A DNA stretch of 64,000 bases from Bradyrhizobium sp. (GTDB lineage Bacteria; Pseudomonadota; Alphaproteobacteria; Rhizobiales; Xanthobacteraceae), in contig NZ_JAURXB010000072.1 in NCBI RefSeq assembly GCF_030654605.1, forward strand, positions 78,492 through 142,491. The letters are read 5' to 3'. The notes below the pieces were generated by a model. The model worked only from the letters and a program-made list of their open reading frames with translations. It made no database searches and had not been told where the DNA came from. The position numbers and the translations under genes were made by a program. Positions within the stretch are counted from its first letter, which is position 1, and each line of letters starts with the position of its first letter. Of the stretch, positions 42,894 to 52,752 are shown piece by piece.

Positions 42894-44309
42894 ATGAATT
42901 TTTCGAAAGCGCATTTCATTGGCATCGCCGGGAAAGGCATGAGCGCGACGGCGCTGCTGCTCAGGCAGATGGGCGTGCGGATTACCGGGTCCGACGAGGG
43001 ATTCTATCCGCCGGTCAGCGATTACCTGAAGAGCGAGAAGATCCCGTTCGCCGAAGGGTACCACAAAGAGAATATTCCCGATGACGCCGAAATCATCGTG
43101 ATCGGCAAGAACGCAAAATTGACCCCCGAGAACAATGAAGAAGTCCGCGCCGCGATGGATTCGGGCAAGCCGGTCCGGTCGTTTGCGGATCTGCTGCACG
43201 ACATGACCGCCAATTCAGCGACCATCGTTGCGGCGGGCAGCTACGGCAAGTCGACCTGCACCGCCCTGCTGGCGTGGTGCCTGCGGGTCGCGGACAGGGA
43301 CCCCAGCTACTTCATCGGCGAGATCACCAACGGGTTCGATACCCACGCCCATCGCGGCCAGGGCGAGACATTCGTGCTCGAAGGCGACGAGTATCCGGCG
43401 TCGAACTGGGACAACCGTTCGAAATTCCTGCTCTACAACGCAAGGAACGTCCTGCTCACCTCGGCAACCCACGACCACATCAATGTCTTCCCGACGCATG
43501 CGGACTATCTCGCCCCGTTTCGCACCCTGCTCGGCTCCTTGCCGGCCGACGGGCTTCTGGTCGTCAACAGCGGGGAGACGCACGCATGCAGCCTCGCCGC
43601 GGGTCTCGCCTGCCCCATCGTGTTCTACGGACTGGACGACAGGGCGCATTGGCATGCCGAACACATCGAACGCGGCGCGGAAACGGGTTTCGACCTGATG
43701 CGGGGCTTCGAGCGGATCGTCCGCCTGACGACCACCATGCTCGGCGACCACAACATCGAGAACATCGTCGGCGTCAGCGCGATGCTGCTGGAGAAGAAGC
43801 TCGTTTTCCCGAAGGAGTTGAATGCCGGCATCAGCACATTCCAGGGCGTGAAGCGCCGCATGGAACTGCTCTCGCCCTCATCGAGCGTGCCCGTCTACGA
43901 AGGCTTCGGATCGTCATATGAAAAAGCCAGGAGCGCCATCGTCGCCACCAAACTGCATTTTCCCGACCGGCGCCTCATCGTGGTTTTCGAGCCGCATACA
44001 TTCACCTGGCGAAACAGGTCGGCGATATCAGCCTATGATGACGTATTCGAAGGCGCGTCCAGGATCTTCATCTTCGAACCGGCCTCCCAGGGCGCCGGCT
44101 CCCATGCCCAATTGAGCCATGACGAAATCGTCGCCCGCACCAGGGCGGCGGGCTACGATGCCGAGGCGATCACCGACCCGGAACAGGCATTGCAGACATT
44201 GAGCGATGTCCTGCGCCCGGATGATGTCGTTCTGCTGCTGACATCCGGCGAGCTTGGCGGACTGATCCGGAAAATTCCGGAGCTGGTCGAGATGAAATAC
44301 CCTCGCTAG
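42894..44309 (+). CDS. Mur-ligase family protein, Mpl-like, with atypical P-loop
   Basis: 471 aa, three Mur domains. N-terminal HFIGIAGKGMSATALLLRQMG nucleotide-sugar fold; central ATPase with AAGSYGKST in place of the usual GTHGKTT; LEGDEYPASNWDNRSKFLLY closely parallels Mpl (ADEYDTAFFDKRSKF). C-terminal ligase part KRRMELL and FEPHTFTWRN. Mpl recycles murein tripeptide onto UDP-MurNAc. Divergent P-loop and isolated position suggest a specialised or different amide ligase. 48 bp after the hydratase gene, probably co-transcribed. Confidence 0.75.
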   Translation: MNFSKAHFIGIAGKGMSATALLLRQMGVRITGSDEGFYPPVSDYLKSEKIPFAEGYHKENIPDDAEIIVIGKNAKLTPENNEEVRAAMDSGKPVRSFADLLHDMTANSATIVAAGSYGKSTCTALLAWCLRVADRDPSYFIGEITNGFDTHAHRGQGETFVLEGDEYPASNWDNRSKFLLYNARNVLLTSATHDHINVFPTHADYLAPFRTLLGSLPADGLLVVNSGETHACSLAAGLACPIVFYGLDDRAHWHAEHIERGAETGFDLMRGFERIVRLTTTMLGDHNIENIVGVSAMLLEKKLVFPKELNAGISTFQGVKRRMELLSPSSSVPVYEGFGSSYEKARSAIVATKLHFPDRRLIVVFEPHTFTWRNRSAISAYDDVFEGASRIFIFEPASQGAGSHAQLSHDEIVARTRAAGYDAEAITDPEQALQTLSDVLRPDDVVLLLTSGELGGLIRKIPELVEMKYPR

Positions 44310-44339
44310 AACACTTTCCAGCTCATCCGAGCCAGCGCA

Positions 44340-44510
44340 CTTTCTTCTCCCCTCCTCCCGCGAAGCGGTGGGGTCCGAGGCGAGCGAAGCTCGCTCTCGG
44401 GGTCGGGGGTGGGGGGCGCCTCCGCAAATTCGCTGCCAGTCGAATGCGCCGACCCCCCCACCCCCGACCCCTCCCCGCCACGCGCAAGGGCGCGTGGAGG
44501 GAGGTCGCCC
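44340..44510. repeat. Palindromic intergenic element, possible bidirectional terminator
   Basis: An 18-bp perfect inverted repeat GGGGTCGGGGGTGGGGGG (44399-44416) / CCCCCCACCCCCGACCCC (44454-44471), flanked by hairpins GCGAGC-GAA-GCTCGC and CCACGCGC-AAGG-GCGCGTGG. It lies between the converging Mur-ligase and hybrid-kinase genes. Confidence 0.75.
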
Positions 44511-44537
44511 AAGCGATCTCACCGTGCTGCGCTGCCG

Positions 44538-46568
44538 CTACGCCAGCGCCTCCCTGACCTTCTTTGCGAGGTCGCTCCTGCGGTACGGCTTGTTCAGCAG
44601 ATGGACACCCTGATCGAGGGGGCCCTGATGGGGGACGGCGGGGTCCGCGTAGCCCGACGAAAGGATCACGCGCAGGCCGGGGCTGAGCTTGCGGGCCTCG
44701 TCGGCGAGCTGGCGGCCGTTCAATCCACCGGGCATGACGACGTCGGTGAACAGCAGATCGAACCCGCCCTCGCGCTCGAGCAGGTCGAGCGCCTGCGAGC
44801 CGTTGACCGCGCTGGCGACGCGGTACCCCAGATTCTGCAGCTGCATCACCACCATTTCCCGCACCATCGCATCGTCATCGACCAGCAGGATCTTCTCGCT
44901 GCCGCGCGGCAGCGATCCGTCGCGGATTTCACGCGTCGCCAGCGCAATGCCTTCGGCCGCCCTTGGAAGATAAATCCTGACGCTGGTTCCCTGACCGGGC
45001 GCGGAATGGATCCGGACGTGGCCGCGCGACTGCGCGACGAAGCCGTAGACCATGCTGAGGCCGAGACCGCTGCCCTTGCCGACCTCCTTGGTGGTGAAGA
45101 ACGGCTCGAAGGCGCGGGCCAGCGTATCCTTGTCCATTCCGGTGCCGGTATCGGATACCGTGACCAGCAAGTAATCTCCCGGCGCAAGGCCACGGTCCGC
45201 GACGGCGGCCTCATCCATGCGGATGTTGCTGGTCTCGATCGTGAGGCGGCCGCCATCCGGCATCGCATCGCGGGCGTTGATCGCAAGGTTGAGCAGCGCA
45301 TTTTCGAGCTGCGCCGGGTCGACGAAGACATGCCACAGATTGGCCGGCAGCACGGTCCTGATCTCGAGCTGTCCGCCGATGGCGCGCCGGATCAGCCCGT
45401 CCATCTTCGTGATCAGCAGGTTGATATCGGTCGCCTTCGGATCCAGCGGCTGCTGGCGGGAAAAGGCGAGCAGCCTGCCGGTCAGCTCGGCGCCGCGCTC
45501 GGCCGCCTTGCGCGCCACTTCGGCCAGCGCCCGCAGCGACGGGTCGCTGCTTTCCTCGATCAGTTCGGCGTTGCCGATGATGATGGTGAGAAGATTGTTG
45601 AAGTCGTGCGCGATGCCGCCCGTCATCTGGCCCACGGCTTCCAGCCGCAACGACTGCCGCAACTGGGCTTCGACCTTTCGCTGCTGGGTCACGTCCGTCA
45701 GCATCGAGCAAACGGCCAGATGATCGTCCCACTGAATGGCGAACGCCCGGTTCTCGAGGTCGATGAGGGTGCCGTCCTTTCTCTTGCCCTTGAGGTCATA
45801 GAAGGCGGGGACATCGCCGCCTTCCAGGCGCTCCCTGTTGCAGGCCTCGATCCGCTGCCATTCGCCGTCGGCGACGAGCAGCTTGCAGTCGGGCATATTC
45901 TGGATTTCGTCCTTGCTGGCGTAGCCGAAAATCCGCGCCATCTCGCCATTGGCCAGGATCGGCTTGAAGTTTCGATGCACCAGGATGCCGATATTGGCCT
46001 GTTCGATCAGGGTCTCGAGCCGCATGTCGGCCAGCTTGCGATCCGCGATCTCCTGCTGCAGCGCACGGTTCGCGGTTTCGAGCTGGATGGTCTTGTCCTC
46101 GAGTTTCCGCACCAGCGCCGCGCTGTATTGCTTGACGATGTCCTGATCGCTGGCTTCAGGCATATGCACCGATCTGGCGCCGGCGCCGGTTACCCTGGAA
46201 AGCACATGGCCAATCGCCGCCATGAATTCGTCGGGCTCCTTCGGCTTGACGATGAAGGCGTCCGCGCCGAGATTGACGGCCAGCGTTTCATCCTCGGGCG
46301 AAGTGTATGTCGCGGTGTAGACGACGAACGGAACATCCTTGAGATTGTCGTCCTGTCGCCAGTGCCGCAGCAGGGTGTAGCCGTCCATCACCGGCATCAA
46401 CAGGTCGGAGATGACCAGGCCCGGCGGCGAATGACGGGCTTTTTCCAGGGCTTCCGCGCCATGCACCGCGGACTCCACTTCGTAGCCGTACGCGCCAAGC
46501 AGCGTCCGCAAATAATACAGATTGTCCTCGCTATCATCGACAATCAGCACCCGCGGCATGCCCGTCAT
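44538..46568 (-). CDS. Hybrid histidine kinase (REC-PAS-kinase-REC)
   Basis: 676 aa. N-terminal receiver ([10 protein letters not shown], phospho-Asp in VISDLLMP), coiled linker, PAS near 185-300, HisKA with [15 protein letters not shown], HATPase ([29 protein letters not shown]) and C-terminal receiver ([23 protein letters not shown]). The HDFNN box places it in the hybrid family common in alphaproteobacteria. Soluble. It overlaps the preceding receiver gene by 4 bp and is the last of a three-gene signalling operon. Confidence 0.88.
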   Translation of the reverse strand: MTGMPRVLIVDDSEDNLYYLRTLLGAYGYEVESAVHGAEALEKARHSPPGLVISDLLMPVMDGYTLLRHWRQDDNLKDVPFVVYTATYTSPEDETLAVNLGADAFIVKPKEPDEFMAAIGHVLSRVTGAGARSVHMPEASDQDIVKQYSAALVRKLEDKTIQLETANRALQQEIADRKLADMRLETLIEQANIGILVHRNFKPILANGEMARIFGYASKDEIQNMPDCKLLVADGEWQRIEACNRERLEGGDVPAFYDLKGKRKDGTLIDLENRAFAIQWDDHLAVCSMLTDVTQQRKVEAQLRQSLRLEAVGQMTGGIAHDFNNLLTIIIGNAELIEESSDPSLRALAEVARKAAERGAELTGRLLAFSRQQPLDPKATDINLLITKMDGLIRRAIGGQLEIRTVLPANLWHVFVDPAQLENALLNLAINARDAMPDGGRLTIETSNIRMDEAAVADRGLAPGDYLLVTVSDTGTGMDKDTLARAFEPFFTTKEVGKGSGLGLSMVYGFVAQSRGHVRIHSAPGQGTSVRIYLPRAAEGIALATREIRDGSLPRGSEKILLVDDDAMVREMVVMQLQNLGYRVASAVNGSQALDLLEREGGFDLLFTDVVMPGGLNGRQLADEARKLSPGLRVILSSGYADPAVPHQGPLDQGVHLLNKPYRRSDLAKKVREALA

Positions 46569-46942
46569 GACGGCCCCCGCCGGAAGAACTTCTCGATCTC
46601 GCTGACGAACGTCTCGGGATCGATCGGCTTTTCAATGTAACCGTCGCAGCCCGCGGCCATCGCCTTTTCACGGTCTCCCGCCATCGCGTAGGATGTCACC
46701 GCGATGATCGGCACGTCGTTCAGGGAGGCGTTGCGCCGAAGCGCTCGCGCCACTTCATAGCCATCGAGCCCGGGCAGCTGGATATCCAGGAGAATGCCCT
46801 TCGGCTGGAAGCTCGACCCGAGCTCAATGCCGGCCGCGCCATCGGATGCGGGCACGACCGAATACCCGTTCTTCTCCAGCAGGAACGTGGCGAGGTAACG
46901 GTTCTGCTCGTTATCCTCTATCAGGAGGATCTTGTTGTTCAT
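46565..46942 (-). CDS. Single-domain response regulator (DivK-like)
   Basis: 125 aa from the ATG at 46942; the track uses a TTG at 46951. Only a CheY-like receiver: LIEDNEQNRYLATFLLEKNG, phospho-Asp in GILLDIQLPGLDGYEVA and switch Thr/Lys in AVTSYAMAG and GYIEKPID. AAGGGGGG in the end of the upstream kinase gene acts as ribosome site. Likely a phosphotransfer shuttle between the two kinases flanking it. Confidence 0.88.
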   Translation of the reverse strand: MNNKILLIEDNEQNRYLATFLLEKNGYSVVPASDGAAGIELGSSFQPKGILLDIQLPGLDGYEVARALRRNASLNDVPIIAVTSYAMAGDREKAMAAGCDGYIEKPIDPETFVSEIEKFFRRGPS

Positions 46943-46947
46943 TGCGG

Positions 46948-49413
46948 TCAAACGCCCCCCTTGAAAGGCAGAACGAGCGTAAAGACGCTACCGCGTCCGA
47001 ATTCGCTCTCCACCTGAATGCCTCCGCCGAGGCGCTCGGCCAGCCGGCGCGAGATCGCCAGCCCGAGGCCAGTGCCCTCGTGCTGCCGGGAAATCCCGGT
47101 ATCGATCTGCCGGAAGGCCTGAAATAACTTCGGAAGATGTTCGGCCTGAATTCCGATGCCGGTGTCCGCGACCCGGACAAGCAAGGCCGGGCCATCCTGG
47201 CCGGCCATCCCGGAAGCGATCGTGGCGGACAGTTTCACGCTTCCCTGTTCGGTAAATTTGACCGCATTGCTCAGGAGATTCAGCAGCATCTGCTCGACGC
47301 GCCGCTGATCGCTGATGAATTCCCGGGGCAGACCCCTGAGGTCGGCCGACAGCGCCAGCCCCTTCTTCTCCGCCATCGGCATGATCGATGCAACCATGCG
47401 TTCGATCGAAGCCGCGATATCGAACGCCTTGAAACTGACCTCCAGTTCCCCCGCCTCGATCTTTGAGATATCCAGAACATCATTGATCAGGGCGAGCAGA
47501 TGACGGGCGCTGCCGCGCACCATGCCAATCTGCTTTTTCTGTTCGGGGTTCAACTCTCCGGCCAGCCCCTGCAGCACGATCCCCGAAAAGCCGATGATGG
47601 AATTGAGCGGGGTCCGCAATTCATGCGACATCGTCGCCAAAAAGGCCGACTTGGTCTGATCCGCCGCCCTGGCCCTCGCCAGCGCGGTTTGCAGATCGAC
47701 GGTCCGCTCGGTGACTTTTCGTTCGAGGCCTTCGTTCAGTTCGCGCAAGGCCTCTTCCGCCCGCCTGCGCTCGGAAATATCGATGCCGACGCCGACCAGG
47801 CAGGTCCTGCCGCCGAAGACGATGCGGCGGCCGGTCAGAAAATACGGCGTCGTGGTGCCGTCCTTTGCCCGCAACGGCGCCTCGACAGACGATTCCCCCT
47901 TCTCGAAAACTTCCTCGATCTTTACCGTCAGGAGCGGCCTGTCGCGTTCGGAAAAGAATTCAGCGGGCCGCATATGCACGATTTCGTGGGCAGCATAGCC
48001 GGTAACCTTCTCGAAGTCGCGATTCCACCGCAGGAACTGGCCGTGCTCGTCGTACAGATAGAGCACGCCGGCCATGCTCTCGATGATCGTGTCGGAGAAC
48101 GCGCGCTCGGCCATGGCGACGACCTCGGCCTGGCGGCGCTCTTCCTCGCGTGCGGCACTGTCCAGTCCGAACGAGATATCGCTCGCGGCCTGCCCGAGCA
48201 GCGCCATTTCCGCGTCCTGAAAGAAATCCTTCTCGTCCGCATTGACCGCCAGCACGCCGGAGACCTTGCCCGCCAGCCGGATCGGAAGCGCGGCCGCCGA
48301 CCGAAATCCGCGCCGCGTGGCCTCGGCCAGCCACGGCCGCATATCCGGATCGGCTGCAAAATCCTCACTGACATGCGGTTTGCCATCGCGAAAGGCTTTT
48401 CCCGACGGGCCGCGGCCCTCCGCGTGGTGATCCGCCCCATAGATTTGAATGGACTGAACATAGCCGCTGTGATCGCCGGCCACGGCCACCGGAACCAGCC
48501 TGGCGGTCTGCGGATCGAACCAGGAGACCCACGCCACGGAAAAAGCGCCTCTGTCGACCAGCGCTTCGCAGACCCGGGTGAACAGTACTTCGCGGCTCGG
48601 CGTCAATACGATGGCCTGGTTGATCTCGCTGAGCGAAGCATAGAGCCGGGAGATTCGTTCGACATCCCGCGTCCGCTTGGTGAGCGCCGTCATGTCGCGG
48701 ACGATTTTCGATGCGCCGGCGATTCGCCCGCGTGCGTCCCGGATCGGAGAGACGGCGATCGAAACATCGACGAGCCTGCCTTGCTTCGTCCGGCGAACCG
48801 TTTCGAGATGATCGACGCGTTCACCGCGCCGCAGCTTGTCCAGGATGATGTCCTCGTCGCCCATCCTGTCGTCCGGGGTCAGCCGGTCAATCGGCGTTCC
48901 CACGATCTCGTCGGCGCGAAAACCGAAGATATTCTCCGCCCCGTCATTCCAGCTGGTCACGATCCCGTCCAGGTCGTTGCCGATAATCGCGTCGGAGGAT
49001 GAGTCGACGATGGCAGCGAGAAGCTCGCGGGACGTCTGGACCCGGCCGATCTCGCCGAAGATGCTCAACCTGGCGCCATCGGCCAAGCCGATCGACGTGA
49101 CATCCACGGCGAACACCGAACCGTCCTTGCGGCGAAACCGTTGCTCCTGGCAATGCGTGGCGCTGCCGGTCGCGGTCAGCGCGGGCGCAATGTCCCGCGC
49201 CGCGGCCTGCACCACGATATCCGAAAGATCCAGCCCGCTCAGCTCATCGCGGGAATAGCCGAGCATCCGGCAGGCCGCCGGATTGGCATCGATAAAGTGG
49301 ACCCCGGAACCGGCCAGCAGGACGCCAACATCCGCCTGCTCAAAGAGATTGAGGAAACCGGCGTCGCTCGCGCGCGCCTGCACATGCAAATCCAGCTCTT
49401 TGAAGTCAGGCAT
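46948..49413 (-). CDS. PAS-PAS-GAF-PAS sensor histidine kinase
   Basis: About 821 aa from ATG 49413 (MPDFKELDLH); ATG 49452 is an alternative. Two N-terminal PAS domains (NLFEQADVGVLL; IVDSSSDAIIGNDLDG), a GAF domain (SREVLFTRVCEALV), a third PAS and a coiled coil, then HisKA (ATMSHELRTPLNSIIGFS) and HATPase (NLLSNAVKFT, DTGIGI, GTGLGLAIS). No membrane segments, so it senses an internal cue. First gene of the operon with the receiver and the hybrid kinase. Confidence 0.88.
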   Translation of the reverse strand: MPDFKELDLHVQARASDAGFLNLFEQADVGVLLAGSGVHFIDANPAACRMLGYSRDELSGLDLSDIVVQAAARDIAPALTATGSATHCQEQRFRRKDGSVFAVDVTSIGLADGARLSIFGEIGRVQTSRELLAAIVDSSSDAIIGNDLDGIVTSWNDGAENIFGFRADEIVGTPIDRLTPDDRMGDEDIILDKLRRGERVDHLETVRRTKQGRLVDVSIAVSPIRDARGRIAGASKIVRDMTALTKRTRDVERISRLYASLSEINQAIVLTPSREVLFTRVCEALVDRGAFSVAWVSWFDPQTARLVPVAVAGDHSGYVQSIQIYGADHHAEGRGPSGKAFRDGKPHVSEDFAADPDMRPWLAEATRRGFRSAAALPIRLAGKVSGVLAVNADEKDFFQDAEMALLGQAASDISFGLDSAAREEERRQAEVVAMAERAFSDTIIESMAGVLYLYDEHGQFLRWNRDFEKVTGYAAHEIVHMRPAEFFSERDRPLLTVKIEEVFEKGESSVEAPLRAKDGTTTPYFLTGRRIVFGGRTCLVGVGIDISERRRAEEALRELNEGLERKVTERTVDLQTALARARAADQTKSAFLATMSHELRTPLNSIIGFSGIVLQGLAGELNPEQKKQIGMVRGSARHLLALINDVLDISKIEAGELEVSFKAFDIAASIERMVASIMPMAEKKGLALSADLRGLPREFISDQRRVEQMLLNLLSNAVKFTEQGSVKLSATIASGMAGQDGPALLVRVADTGIGIQAEHLPKLFQAFRQIDTGISRQHEGTGLGLAISRRLAERLGGGIQVESEFGRGSVFTLVLPFKGGV

Positions 49414-49664
49414 TCGAAATGGCCGGGGGTTCAGCGGCGCAGCCGCGAGCATAGTCCGGTCGAACGCCGGATGGAAGCGGGATCGCCAACGCCGATATCC
49501 GTCAATGCACGCCGTCGTGCCCAGGCAACTCGCGGTCGCCAATTGACGGGGTGGATGCCCTGCTACTCTTTCTTAACCACGCTGAGCAGCTCGGAGAAGA
49601 GCGCGGCGATTCGCCCTCCTCGGAGAATAGCGCTACGGCGGTGACACCCGCGAGCCCTTCGCAG

Positions 49665-51401
49665 CTACCCCCCGCCGTGCAGCATCGCCAGCAGGGCCAC
49701 CACGACCAGCAGCAGCACCGCCGACAGCCCCTTCCAGAACAACAGCGGATTGCGCTCGATCAGGGGCGCCGTCGCGGCATTGACGAACTCCGCATTGGGA
49801 TAACGCAGGTCATGGAGGAATTCGGACAGCGCCTCGTAGCGCTTGTAAGGGTCGGGATGCACCGCCTTCTTCAGCACGCCGTCGATCCACGCCGGAATCT
49901 CGCTGTTGTCGTCGAGCGCCGAACGGTATTTCAGTTTGCGCTGCTGCGATTTGGTCCGGGTCCGCGCCATCTTCGCGCCATAGGGCAGCCGGCCCGTCAG
50001 CATCTGGTAGGTGATGACGCCGAGCGAGAAGATGTCGGAGCGCGACGAGACGTTCTCGCCGATGAAATATTCCGGCGCGGTGTACTGGAAGGTACCGAGA
50101 ATATCGTCGCGGCCGGCCGGCGGCGACGCCTCGACCACGCCGGTGACCCGGGTTGAGCCGAAATCGATGATCTTCACCGTGCCGGTCCGGTCGATCATGA
50201 CATTGTCCGGCCGCAGATCCTGATGCAGCATTTCCTTGCGGTGGAAGGCGCGCAGTCCTTTTGCGATCTGCTCGACGATGCCGCGGATGGTTTCCAGATC
50301 CGGCTTCGGATGGTCGATCATCCATTGCGCCAGCGTCTGGCCGTCGATGAACTCGGTGACGACGTAGAGGTAATTGCGCTTGCGCGACTGCAGGCAGGGC
50401 TTCAGCACATGGGCGCTGTTGATGCGGCGGGCGACCCACTCCTCCATCATGAAGCGCTTCAGGTAGGCGGGGTCGCCGCGCAAATCGATCGACGGAATTT
50501 TCAGCGCGACCAGTTCGTCGTTATCGGCATCGACCGCGAGATAGATGTGGCTGCGGCTCGAGGCATGCAATTCCCTGACGATGCGGTAGCCGTCGAACGC
50601 CATCCGCGCTTCCAATAGCGGCGGCAGCGGCAGTTCGGAGGGTTGGCCGAACACCTCGCTGGCCTCGCCGGCGGGCGAGACATCGATCCGGACGATCTGG
50701 ACGGTGAGATTGTCCGGACTGCCTTGCTCCCAGGCCTGTTCGACGATGGCCTTGGCCGCCTGGTCGAGGTCATCGGCGCCGTCCCTGATCGCCCTCGCGA
50801 TGAAGCGGGCGGGGACATGCTCGTAGACGCCGTCGGTGGCGAGCACGAACACATCGCCTTTCTCGACCTGGTGCGACTGGTAGTCGATTTCGATCTGGGG
50901 ATTCACGCCGAGCGCGCGGCCGAGGTAACTCTGCTGCGATGATATGATGACCCGGTGATCGTTGGTCAGCTGTTCCAGCGCGTTGCCGGAAACCCGATAG
51001 ATCCTGGAGTCGCCTATGTGAAAGATATGCGCGGTGGTCGACTTGATGACCATGGCGCTCAGCGTGCAGACGTAGCCCTTGTCCATGTCGTAGGCGTGCT
51101 GGCTGCGCCTCGTCTGCGCGTGCAGCCAGGAGTTGGTGGCCGCCAGCACGCGTTGCGCCGAGGTCTTCACCGACCAGGCTTCCGAGGTGCAGTAATAGTC
51201 GGTGAGGAACCCCTTGACCGCCGACTCGGCCGCGATCCGGCTGACCGGGCTCGAAGAGATGCCGTCGGCCAGCACGATGGCGATGCCCTTCAGGCCCAGC
51301 AGCGGCTCTTCCGGAACGAGGACGCCATGGAAATCCTGATTGGTCTCCTTGCGACCCTTATCGGAATGCTGCCCGACCGATATTTTCAGTTCACGCGACA
51401 T
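49665..51401 (-). CDS. Bifunctional PP2C phosphatase / Ser-Thr protein kinase, membrane-anchored
   Basis: 578 aa from ATG 51401. N-terminal PP2C domain (KGRKETNQD, VLADGISSS, HIGDSRIYRV, LATDGVYEH, GSPDNLTVQI) and a Hanks-type kinase from about residue 270: VALKIP (ATP Lys), HQDLRPDNVMI catalytic loop (Gln and Arg replace the usual Arg and Lys), IDFGS and TAPEYF. A C-terminal helix ALLAML anchors it with both domains cytoplasmic. Downstream of the formate/nitrite channel gene, a recurrent pairing in nitrate-assimilation loci, so it may gate that channel. Confidence 0.87.
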   Translation of the reverse strand: MSRELKISVGQHSDKGRKETNQDFHGVLVPEEPLLGLKGIAIVLADGISSSPVSRIAAESAVKGFLTDYYCTSEAWSVKTSAQRVLAATNSWLHAQTRRSQHAYDMDKGYVCTLSAMVIKSTTAHIFHIGDSRIYRVSGNALEQLTNDHRVIISSQQSYLGRALGVNPQIEIDYQSHQVEKGDVFVLATDGVYEHVPARFIARAIRDGADDLDQAAKAIVEQAWEQGSPDNLTVQIVRIDVSPAGEASEVFGQPSELPLPPLLEARMAFDGYRIVRELHASSRSHIYLAVDADNDELVALKIPSIDLRGDPAYLKRFMMEEWVARRINSAHVLKPCLQSRKRNYLYVVTEFIDGQTLAQWMIDHPKPDLETIRGIVEQIAKGLRAFHRKEMLHQDLRPDNVMIDRTGTVKIIDFGSTRVTGVVEASPPAGRDDILGTFQYTAPEYFIGENVSSRSDIFSLGVITYQMLTGRLPYGAKMARTRTKSQQRKLKYRSALDDNSEIPAWIDGVLKKAVHPDPYKRYEALSEFLHDLRYPNAEFVNAATAPLIERNPLLFWKGLSAVLLLVVVALLAMLHGGG

Positions 51402-51418
51402 TTTTGACGCCAACTCCG

Positions 51419-51532
51419 TTGTCATCGCCCGGCGTGGACCGGGCGACCCAGTATTCCAGAGACGCCAGCCATCATGCCGGGAAGCCTCGGCGTACTGGAT
51501 CGCCCGGTCAAGCCGGGCGACGACAGTCTTGT
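51419..51532. repeat. Palindromic intergenic repeat, family B (copy 2)
   Basis: GTCATCGCCCGGCGTGGACCGGGCGACCCAGTA ... TACTGGATCGCCCGGTCAAGCCGGGCGACGAC: mirror-image arms around a short core. It lies between the nitrite-channel gene and the phosphatase/kinase gene. Same family as 18.66 and 57.02 kb. Confidence 0.8.
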
Positions 51533-51555
51533 CGTAGCAAGCGTCTCAATCGCGA

Positions 51556-52368
51556 TCAGGCGATCCCGCGCTTCGGCGCGGTCTTGATGTGGGTGGCGTA
51601 CAGCGTCAGTCCGGTGAAGGAGAGGCCGCCGACCAGGTTGCCGATCACGGTCGGGATCTCGTTCCAGATCAGGTAATCCATGATCGAGAATTTGGCGCCC
51701 AGCAGCAGGCCCGAGGGGAACAGGAACATGTTCACGATGGAATGCTCGAAGGTCATGAAGAAGAACAGCATGATCGGCATCCACATCGCGATCACCTTGC
51801 CGCTGACCGTGGTCGAAATCATCGCACCGACGACGCCGGCCGAGACCATCCAGTTGCAGAGCATGCCGCGGATGAACAGCGTCAGCATGCCGCCCGCACC
51901 ATGCGCGGCATAGCCGACGGTGCGGCCTTCGCCGATGGTGCCGATGACCTGGCCGACCTTGTCGGGCGGCGAAGTGAAGCCGAAGGTGAAGACGATCGCC
52001 ATCATCACGGCCACGGTGAAGGCGCCGGCGAAATTGCCGATGAACACCAGGCCCCAGTTGCGCAGCACCCCGCCGATGGTGACACCGGGGCGCTTGTCGA
52101 TCAGCGCCAGCGGACACAGCACGAATACGCCGGTCAGAAGATCGAAGCCGAACAGATAGAGCATGCAGAAGCCGACCGGAAACAGCGCCGCACCGACGAT
52201 CGGTACGCCGGTCGAGACGTTGACGGTCACCGCGAAGGCGGCGGCCAAAGCCAGGATCGCGCCGGCCATATAGGCCCGGATGATGGTGTCGCGGGTGGAC
52301 ATGAAGATCTTGGCTTCGCCGGCGTCCACCATCTTGGTGACGAATTCCGAAGGCGCGAGATAGGCCAT
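51556..52368 (-). CDS. Formate/nitrite transporter family channel
   Basis: 270 aa from ATG 52368 (AGGAAAAAA upstream) rather than the track start 52479. FNT pentameric channel with six helices: AYMAGAILALAAAFAV, LYLFGFDLLTGVFVLCP, the family signature NWGLVFIGNFAGAF and FFFMTFEHSIVNMFLFP with the central-pore His. Likely transports nitrite, by the linked PP2C/kinase gene and the usual locus, though formate is possible. The 380 bp upstream contain no gene I can support; one minus-strand hairpin GGGATG/CATCCC at 52431-52449 is seen. Confidence 0.87.
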   Translation of the reverse strand: MAYLAPSEFVTKMVDAGEAKIFMSTRDTIIRAYMAGAILALAAAFAVTVNVSTGVPIVGAALFPVGFCMLYLFGFDLLTGVFVLCPLALIDKRPGVTIGGVLRNWGLVFIGNFAGAFTVAVMMAIVFTFGFTSPPDKVGQVIGTIGEGRTVGYAAHGAGGMLTLFIRGMLCNWMVSAGVVGAMISTTVSGKVIAMWMPIMLFFFMTFEHSIVNMFLFPSGLLLGAKFSIMDYLIWNEIPTVIGNLVGGLSFTGLTLYATHIKTAPKRGIA

Positions 52369-52752
52369 TAGGTTTTTTCCTGTTGTGACTGAAGCGGATG
52401 AGCGCGTGGGACCGCGTCCGATCGGAAACAGGGATGCACGCGCCATCCCTTGCGGGTGACGTCGCGACGACTGCGCCAAGCTGCCTCTTGAAAGGTCGCT
52501 TCGAGCTGCCCCTGCACTTCAGCCTGCGTCGGCTTCAGCAAATCCGGTGGACGGCAGTCGTCATTGACCTGAGAAAGACAGAGCAATCGACATGCCAACC
52601 TCGGGATTGGCAGATGGTGCTGAAACCATGGAGGGATTTGGCTTGATAATTCGCGGCTTCCGGCAATTGCGCTGCCGTATATTTGGGCAACTGCTCAGAT
52701 GTCGCGCAAGCTTGCAACTCGAGCAGGCAGGCGGAATGCCGGGATGGTCAAC

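Noticed and set aside
44409-46640. 743-aa plus-strand ORF
   Set aside because: Antisense shadow of the hybrid histidine kinase, starting inside the intergenic palindrome.
52369-52752. Possible ANTAR/NasT-type leader upstream of the nitrite channel gene
   Set aside because: Only one hairpin (GGGATG/CATCCC, 7-nt loop) is evident; the paired hexaloop hairpins with A1 and G4 expected for ANTAR targets are not seen.
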